The translations under genes and the position numbers were made by a program. Positions 27,541-33,491 of a stretch of 33,491 nucleotides of DNA are shown in pieces. How positions within the stretch are numbered: the first letter of the stretch is position 1; each line of letters starts with the position of its first letter. The notes under the pieces are model-generated. The model was not told the DNA's origin. It worked only from the letters and a program-made list of their open reading frames with translations, and did no database searches. Source of the stretch: Halomonas sp. (GTDB lineage: Bacteria; Pseudomonadota; Gammaproteobacteria; Pseudomonadales; Halomonadaceae); the NCBI GenBank assembly GCA_007116835.1, contig SKHS01000261.1, positions 1 through 33,491 of the forward strand, given 5' to 3'.

Positions 27541-28245
27541 TCAACGACGACAAAACGGCCAGACTTGATAAAACTTGCGGCACTGAAACTCTGCTTCGCA
27601 GGCGTTGAGCTGCGCTTGATAACGGTTAGCACGGGCTGCCACTTGGCTGCCTGCACGCAGTACGTGGGGTTTACTGCGGTAGGAGCCTCGCTGATAACCC
27701 CCTGCGCCTTCATGGTAAGCGTAATAAAGGTGTTCAGGATTACTTAGCGAAATGCCCGCCTGTTGCTGAGAACGGCGATTATACCAACCAATAAAATCAG
27801 TGGCGTGCTTCATATGCGTACGCCGTGCCATCAAACTGCCTGCTTGGTCACGGTACTCGCCCCAGACCGGGTCTTGGGCTTGGGCGTAACCTCTGGCGGA
27901 AGAGGGGCGGGGGCCGGGAATAAAGCCCAGGTAATATTTGCGGTCGGGGCGCACATGGCTACGAAACGAAGACTCCTGCTGAATAAACGACATCTGCGTG
28001 GCGATGGGTGTGCCCCATTTCTCTTCGGAAGCGCGGGCATAGTCATACCAGCTCGGCTGCTCACGGAAAATTTCGCAAATGTTGCTTTGGTCTTCAGGTG
28101 GGTTCGGTGAGAACGTGGCGCAACCTGAAAGCAGTAGCATAACGCCCAGTACCGCCCACAGACGCAGCGCGTTTAAGCTAGGAGCTCTCAAGCTGGAAAC
28201 CTTCACATTAGAAGAAACAGTAAAGCCATTAACAGGGCGGAGCAT
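27541..28245 (-). CDS. Lipoprotein with SLT (lytic transglycosylase)-like domain
   Basis: Lipobox LLLSGC; 'WGTPIATQMSFIQQESSFRSHVRPDRKYYLGFIPGPRPSSARGYAQAQ'. Confidence 0.82.
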   Translation of the reverse strand: MLRPVNGFTVSSNVKVSSLRAPSLNALRLWAVLGVMLLLSGCATFSPNPPEDQSNICEIFREQPSWYDYARASEEKWGTPIATQMSFIQQESSFRSHVRPDRKYYLGFIPGPRPSSARGYAQAQDPVWGEYRDQAGSLMARRTHMKHATDFIGWYNRRSQQQAGISLSNPEHLYYAYHEGAGGYQRGSYRSKPHVLRAGSQVAARANRYQAQLNACEAEFQCRKFYQVWPFCRR

Positions 28246-28304
28246 GCAAAAGTCCTTGCGAATAGGTTGTTGTAAGCCAATGCGTGGTGATGAATGTATC
28301 GCGC

Positions 28305-29723
28305 TTAACGTAGCAGCCTTTCTAAGCAGCGACGCAGCCGCTGGGCTTCACGTACCAGTGTTTCCCCTGAGAGCATGCCGACGCCCATCACCAAGCCAAC
28401 GCGTGGATCTGTCTCAGTGCATACCGTGCTGAGTGGCCTCACTATCAGGTGCTCTTTGAGCAGTGCCTGGGCCAACGCCACATCATTAACCCCGAATTCA
28501 AACTCAACGCACAGGCTGATCGCGCTAGTTGGGGGTGACACACTCTGTACGTTGGGCAGTGAACTAAGCTGGTCGTGCAGCACCTGCTGGCGGCCTAAAT
28601 AGTCGCGCTGAATACGGCGGCACCAGGCATCTAAATCACCATCAAAAATAAACTGCGCCAATACGGCTTGGTCCAGCATACGGCCTTCGCGAAATAACTC
28701 GCTGCGTAGGCGGTTCATTGGGCCTGCCAAATGGCGTGGCACCACCAAATAGCCAAGCCGCAGACCGGGAAACATCATCTTCGAGAATGAGCCTACCAGC
28801 AAGTGGCGCTCTGAGTGTGGATCAAACAGCAGGTTGGGGTGATCGTCGCGGGTGAATTCGTAATCGTCTTCAACGATGTAGGTGGGCGACAACGCATCGC
28901 ACAACTGCTGCTTATGAGCTGCGTGCGTGGGCACGCTGAGTGGGTAGTGATGGGAGCCGGTCAAATAAGCGAGGGAAATATTGCCAGCCACCGTCGGTAA
29001 AGCATGTCCCTTATCAGGCAACCAAGGCACCATCTCAATCGTTAAGCCCGCGGCGGTAAACACATTGCGTGCCCCCCAGTAGCACGGCGATTCCATGGCT
29101 ACGGTATCTCCTACATCAGCGAGCGCCATGGCACATAGCTCAATGCCGTTATGGGTGCCGTCGGTGATGATGATTTGCTCCGTATCACAGTGGATGTTGC
29201 GCCAATGCGCTAGAAATTCACGAATAGCGCGCTTAAGCGGCCCATAACCGCCGGTGGAATAGGACAACAACAAAGCATTTTGCGGCACGGTGACGCTGGC
29301 ATAGAGCTGACGCCACTTGCGCATTGGAAACTGCGCGATGTCTGGTATGCCAGGCACAAAGGCACCGCTTTGCACCGTGCTCGCCCCTGGCCAGCGCAAC
29401 ACTTGCTGAGCGCGTTTTGAAAGCTGAACACTTGGCGGTGTTGGCGCGGCAGACACTTCTTTCTTACAACTCCAGGTGCCTTTGCCATGAAACGTCGTCA
29501 GTAGGCCTTCTTCAATAAGTGACGCAATGGCACGAGACAGCGTGTGTCGAGCAACGCCCAACGTTACTGCCAACTGCCGGTGTGACGGCAGGCGAGTTTG
29601 GTGCGGCCACGCTTGGGTGACCGCCTGTCTCAGGGCTTGCTCTAGGCGCACTTGTTTACTCAAACGCTCAGGCTGCTGGGCATAGCGTTTTACAAGTTGC
29701 TGTAACACGTCCTGGCGATCCAT
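28305..29723 (-). CDS. MocR family (GntR HTH + aminotransferase-like) PLP-dependent regulator, GabR-like
   Basis: N-terminal wHTH (LPSHRQLAVTLGVARHTLSRAIASLIEEGLL) fused to class I aminotransferase fold (GSFSKMMFPGLRLGYLVVP); divergent from gabDT. Confidence 0.92.
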   Translation of the reverse strand: MDRQDVLQQLVKRYAQQPERLSKQVRLEQALRQAVTQAWPHQTRLPSHRQLAVTLGVARHTLSRAIASLIEEGLLTTFHGKGTWSCKKEVSAAPTPPSVQLSKRAQQVLRWPGASTVQSGAFVPGIPDIAQFPMRKWRQLYASVTVPQNALLLSYSTGGYGPLKRAIREFLAHWRNIHCDTEQIIITDGTHNGIELCAMALADVGDTVAMESPCYWGARNVFTAAGLTIEMVPWLPDKGHALPTVAGNISLAYLTGSHHYPLSVPTHAAHKQQLCDALSPTYIVEDDYEFTRDDHPNLLFDPHSERHLLVGSFSKMMFPGLRLGYLVVPRHLAGPMNRLRSELFREGRMLDQAVLAQFIFDGDLDAWCRRIQRDYLGRQQVLHDQLSSLPNVQSVSPPTSAISLCVEFEFGVNDVALAQALLKEHLIVRPLSTVCTETDPRVGLVMGVGMLSGETLVREAQRLRRCLERLLR

Positions 29724-29770
29724 TCACATCCTCTTATTGTCACGATGCTCCCCGTTTAACTAGTAAAACA

Positions 29771-29801
29771 GAAAAGTGGTCTGGTTGAACGAAAAAGTGG
29801 T
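29771..29801. promoter_or_regulatory. Direct-repeat operator candidate for the MocR regulator
   Basis: AAAAGTGGT at 29772-29780 and 29793-29801, exact repeat with 21-bp period. Confidence 0.6.
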
Positions 29802-29860
29802 GCATTCGCCTGCCAACACATTGCTGCTAGCGTGCCTATCATGTTGCAGACCAGGAGAAG

Positions 29861-31315
29861 ATGATGAGCTTTATCGAACAGTGGTTACACGATGCAGTGC
29901 CCACCCTGGTGGGTGGCGAGTGGCGCAAGGGCCAACAAACCTTTGCCGTTGATAACCCCGCGACCGGCGAGACGATTGCCCGCGTTGCCGACTTAGGTGC
30001 CGATGATGCTCGCGACGCAGTGGCTGCCGCGTATGCCGCTGGGCCAGCCTGGCGCGCAACGCCAGTCAAACAGCGCTCGGCATTGCTGCGCCGCTGGTTT
30101 GAGCTGATCAATGAACACGCCGACGACTTAGCTCGCTTGATGACCCTAGAGCAGGGCAAGCCACTGGCGGAAGCCAAAGGTGAAGTGGCTTACGGCGCTT
30201 CATTTATTGAGTTTTTCGCTGAAGAAGCCAAGCGCATGGCCGGGGAAACCCTGCCCAGCCACGGCGCGGACAAGCGCCTGCTGGTGCTGCGCGAGCCGGT
30301 CGGCGTAGTGGCAGCAATTACCCCCTGGAACTTCCCGCTAGCGATGATTACTCGCAAGTGTGCCCCGGCCTTGGCCGCAGGCTGCACCGTGGTGATTAAG
30401 CCTGCTGAAGCCACGCCGTTAACCGCGCTTGCTGCCGCTTACCTAGCACTAGAAGCGGGCTTGCCAGCCGGCACCATCAACGTGATTACCGCCTCAAAAC
30501 CGGCAGCGGTTGGCGACGTGCTCACCACCGACGCTCGGGTGCGTAAAGTCTCGTTTACTGGCTCGACCCCAGTGGGTAAACACCTGCTCGCTCAGTGCGC
30601 TAGCACAGTGAAGAAAACCGCCATGGAACTGGGCGGCAACGCGCCGTTTATCGTCTTTGATGACGCTGATGTGGACGCCGCCGTAGAAGGGGCGATTGCC
30701 TCAAAATTCCGTAACGCCGGACAAACCTGTGTGTGTACCAACCGTTTCCTAGTGCAGGACGGTGTTTACGATGCGTTCGTCAGCAAGCTGACCGAGCGTG
30801 TTAGCGCGCTGAAGGTCGGCGATGGTTTAACACAAGGCAGCACCATCGGCCCGCTGATTAACCAGGTGGCGGTGGAGAAAGTGCAGCGTCACGTAGACGA
30901 CGCGGTGAATCAAGGCGCGCGACTGCTCTGCGGTGGCAAGCCCCACGCCGCAGGCGAGCGCTTCTTCACGCCCACGGTACTGGCTGACGTCACCACCCAG
31001 ATGGCAGTGGCCGATGAAGAAACCTTCGGCCCAGTGGCTCCCATATTCCGTTTCCAGCGTGATGAAGAAGCGATTGCCATGGCCAACGATACGCCGTTTG
31101 GCTTGGCAGCTTACTTCTACGCCACGGGTTACCGCCGCATCTGGCACACCATGGAGCAGTTGGAATACGGCATGGTTGGCGTTAATGAAGGACTGATTTC
31201 TACCGAACTAGCGCCGTTTGGCGGCGTGAAAGAGTCCGGGTTGGGGCGTGAAGGTTCTCATCACGGGTTGGATGAGTTTACTGAGCTGAAGTACGTCTGC
31301 GTTGGCGGTCTATAA
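29861..31315 (+). CDS. gabD: NAD(P)-dependent succinate-semialdehyde dehydrogenase
   Basis: 484 aa ALDH, MELGGNAPFIVFDDAD, FRNAGQTCVCTNR; followed by gabT. Confidence 0.95.
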   Translation: MMSFIEQWLHDAVPTLVGGEWRKGQQTFAVDNPATGETIARVADLGADDARDAVAAAYAAGPAWRATPVKQRSALLRRWFELINEHADDLARLMTLEQGKPLAEAKGEVAYGASFIEFFAEEAKRMAGETLPSHGADKRLLVLREPVGVVAAITPWNFPLAMITRKCAPALAAGCTVVIKPAEATPLTALAAAYLALEAGLPAGTINVITASKPAAVGDVLTTDARVRKVSFTGSTPVGKHLLAQCASTVKKTAMELGGNAPFIVFDDADVDAAVEGAIASKFRNAGQTCVCTNRFLVQDGVYDAFVSKLTERVSALKVGDGLTQGSTIGPLINQVAVEKVQRHVDDAVNQGARLLCGGKPHAAGERFFTPTVLADVTTQMAVADEETFGPVAPIFRFQRDEEAIAMANDTPFGLAAYFYATGYRRIWHTMEQLEYGMVGVNEGLISTELAPFGGVKESGLGREGSHHGLDEFTELKYVCVGGL

Positions 31316-31323
31316 GGAAAACG

Positions 31324-32598
31324 ATGATGAATAACCAAGAATTGAACGAACTGAAACACCGCTATGTGGCCAACGGTGCCGCCACGCCTACCACCCAGTT
31401 TGCCGAGCGCGCTGAAAACGCCGAACTGTGGGATGCCGACGGCAACCGTTGGATCGACTTCGCGGGCGGCATTGGTGTGCTCAACTTGGGTCACCGCCAT
31501 CCAAAAATTGTCGCGGCAGTAGAAGCGCAGCTTAAAAAAGTCATGCACACCAGCGCGGCAGTGATCTCCTACGCCCCTTACGTGCAGCTGTGCCAAAAAC
31601 TTTGTGAACTGACGCCGGTGCGTGGCCCCGAGCGTAAAGCAATGCTGGTGAATACCGGTGCTGAAGCGCTGGAAAACGCCGTGAAGATCGCCCGCGCGGC
31701 GACTGGCCGTACAGGCATTATCACGTTCGATGGTGCTTTCCACGGCCGTACCATGATGACGCTGGCCATGACCGGCAAGGTACTGCCCTATAAGAATGAC
31801 TTCGGCCCGATGCCGGGTGATGTGTTCCGCGCGCCGTTCCCCAACCCGCTGCACGGTATCAGCGAAGAAGCGTCGTTAGACGCCATTCGCACGCTGTTCA
31901 AAACCGATATTGCCCCGCATCGCACAGCGGCCATCGTGATTGAGCCGGTACAGGGCGAGGGCGGTTTCTACATCGCCTCACCGGATTACCTGAAAGCGCT
32001 ACGTGCGCTGTGTGACGAGCACGGTATTTTGCTGATCGCCGATGAAGTGCAGTCCGGCTTTGCCCGTACCGGTAAGCTGTTTGCGCTCGAACATAGCGGT
32101 ATTGAAGCGGACATCCTCACCACCGCCAAGAGCCTGGCGAACGGCATGCCGCTATCGGCGGTTGTGGGTAGTGCCAAAGTGATGGACGCCTCTGGCCCCA
32201 ACTCCCTGGGCGGCACTTACAGCGGCAACCCGCTCTCCTGCGCAGCGGCGTTAGCGGTGATTGAGGTGATCGAAGAAGAAAATATCCTGGCGCGCAGCGA
32301 ACAGATGGGCAAAATGCTCGCCGAGCGTTTCGCGGTATGGGAAGCGCGCTTCTCCGCCGTTGCCCACGGCCGCCAGCTCGGCGCCATGGCCGCGTTCGAA
32401 CTGCTCAACAGCGAAGGCAAGCCGGATACTCAGATGACCGGTGCCCTTTGTGCCAAAGCCCGTGAAAAAGGCCTGATCCTGCTTTCTTGTGGTTTCTACG
32501 GCAACAGCATCCGCATTCTGGTGCCGCTGACGGTGTCGTCTGCGGTGTTGGAGGAAGGGGTGAGTATTATTGAGGCGTCGTTGGAAGCGTTAAGCTAG
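31324..32598 (+). CDS. gabT: 4-aminobutyrate--2-oxoglutarate transaminase
   Basis: 424 aa class III aminotransferase, LIADEVQSGFARTGKLFALEHSGIEADILTTAKSLANGMPLSAVVG. Confidence 0.95.
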   Translation: MMNNQELNELKHRYVANGAATPTTQFAERAENAELWDADGNRWIDFAGGIGVLNLGHRHPKIVAAVEAQLKKVMHTSAAVISYAPYVQLCQKLCELTPVRGPERKAMLVNTGAEALENAVKIARAATGRTGIITFDGAFHGRTMMTLAMTGKVLPYKNDFGPMPGDVFRAPFPNPLHGISEEASLDAIRTLFKTDIAPHRTAAIVIEPVQGEGGFYIASPDYLKALRALCDEHGILLIADEVQSGFARTGKLFALEHSGIEADILTTAKSLANGMPLSAVVGSAKVMDASGPNSLGGTYSGNPLSCAAALAVIEVIEEENILARSEQMGKMLAERFAVWEARFSAVAHGRQLGAMAAFELLNSEGKPDTQMTGALCAKAREKGLILLSCGFYGNSIRILVPLTVSSAVLEEGVSIIEASLEALS

Positions 32599-32619
32599 TA
32601 GCGTTTAGGCAGTACTAAG

Positions 32620-32668
32620 CCCGCCCATTGTCAGGCAGCGTAAGCTGTTGGCGGTGGGCGGGTTTTCT
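32620..32668 (+). terminator. Rho-independent terminator after gabT
   Basis: CCCGCCCA (32620-32627) pairs with TGGGCGGG (32655-32662), followed by TTTTCTT. Confidence 0.75.
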
Positions 32669-32723
32669 TCATAGGAAGACTTGAATGTTTTTGCGATATC
32701 GGTGATTAGTAGCCACTGGCCCT

Positions 32724-33491
32724 TCAGTTTTTCTTAAACCTAGACAACCACTGAGTAGGGGTAAGACCGAAGGCCTTCTTAAAGTGGTTTGTCATATGGC
32801 TCTGGTCATTGAAGCCAGCTGAAACCGAGGCGTACGACAACGAATAACCCTGGATCAAATAGTGTTTTACAAACGAAAGACGCCGCATGGTCAAGTAACG
32901 GTATGGGCTTGTTCCATATAATGCCCTGAAATCTCTTGATAAACTCCACTTTTCACGGCCACTCACTAACGCTAAATCATCCAGTGTGATCTGAGAGTCC
33001 AACGAATAGTGAATATATTCTCTAGCCTTTTCTGCAGCGTTATAGTCGTATGCCACCCTACCTCTTTTGTGACCGGCAACAGCAGAGAGTACACTGGCTA
33101 GTTCGAAGACGATATCTTCCTCTTCAAACTGCTCATGAGCAGTTTGAAGGTCATTCATAAGAAATTCTGTGGCGGCATAAAGCCGAGGGTCTGTGCTAAC
33201 GCCTCCCTTTATGTAGGGTAAAGTGCGGCCACCAAGCACCGCTTGAAGAGCACAGGGTTCAATATACATGATGCGGTAGTAGAAGCCGTCATCCGTACCA
33301 GCCACACCGTCGTGGAGTTCATCAGGATGAATTACAATGGTATTGCCAGGTAAGCTAGTTCTTTTTTCACCTCGGTAATTGAAGCAATGAACCCCTGCCA
33401 GGGTTCTACCTACAGCATACGTATCGTGCCGGTGAGGCTCGAAGGCAACGCCAGAAAAAAAGGCTTCAAATCTTTCTATTTGTGTATTAAA
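32724..33491 (-). CDS. AraC family regulator (cupin + HTH), truncated by window edge
   Basis: C-terminal AraC HTH (LSYASVSAGFNDQSHMTNHFKKAFGLTPTQW); the frame stays open to 33491 encoding ..FEPHRHDTYAVGRTLAGVHCFNYRGEKRTSLPGNTIVIHPDELHDGVAG.., so the track's GTG 'start' at 33305 is internal. Confidence 0.92.
   Translation of the reverse strand, partial: FNTQIERFEAFFSGVAFEPHRHDTYAVGRTLAGVHCFNYRGEKRTSLPGNTIVIHPDELHDGVAGTDDGFYYRIMYIEPCALQAVLGGRTLPYIKGGVSTDPRLYAATEFLMNDLQTAHEQFEEEDIVFELASVLSAVAGHKRGRVAYDYNAAEKAREYIHYSLDSQITLDDLALVSGREKWSLSRDFRALYGTSPYRYLTMRRLSFVKHYLIQGYSLSYASVSAGFNDQSHMTNHFKKAFGLTPTQWLSRFKKN

Noticed and set aside
1-33491. Mobile element, prophage, toxin-antitoxin or anti-phage defence island
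   Set aside because: No transposase, integrase, restriction, nuclease or TA-like ORF was recognised; the gene content is metabolic, transport and regulatory.
1-33491. tRNA or rRNA genes
   Set aside because: No cloverleaf with a T-arm GGTTCRANNC/CCA-type end or rRNA-like segment noticed in the intergenic regions; a tRNAscan run would settle it.

Overview
This 33.5 kb window looks like ordinary gammaproteobacterial chromosome. Halomonadaceae/Halomonas-like is my inference from protein character, with no search run. I see no tRNA/rRNA genes, CRISPR array, phage, transposase or integrase. Main blocks: (1) a complete minus-strand haem-uptake operon, hemP-TonB receptor-hmuS-hmuT-hmuU-hmuV, with a candidate Fur box; hemP (55 aa) is absent from the supplied ORF track; (2) mgtE; (3) a tetR / RND efflux (MFP + permease) divergon with a 44-bp two-arm inverted operator candidate; (4) a dadA-type FAD oxidoreductase preceded by a tandem glycine riboswitch that the ORF track reads through as coding; (5) a chaC-EamA pair, an HDAC-family protein, a CbiX-type double-domain protein, and a YbiT-type ABC-F ATPase; (6) a ZipA-like membrane protein next to tspO; (7) an OYE-family alkene reductase divergent from an MCP that has a perfect FNR/ANR box upstream and a C-terminal EWETF CheR-type tether; (8) an M24 peptidase, an SLT lipoprotein, and a MocR regulator divergent from gabD-gabT; (9) an AraC-family regulator truncated at the right edge. 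The best leads are the riboswitch-dadA arrangement, the second ZipA-like protein, the FNR box at the MCP, and a 7-unit 13-bp degenerate tandem array between a Fur-like site and an orphan gene. I found no convincing wholly new multi-gene system.
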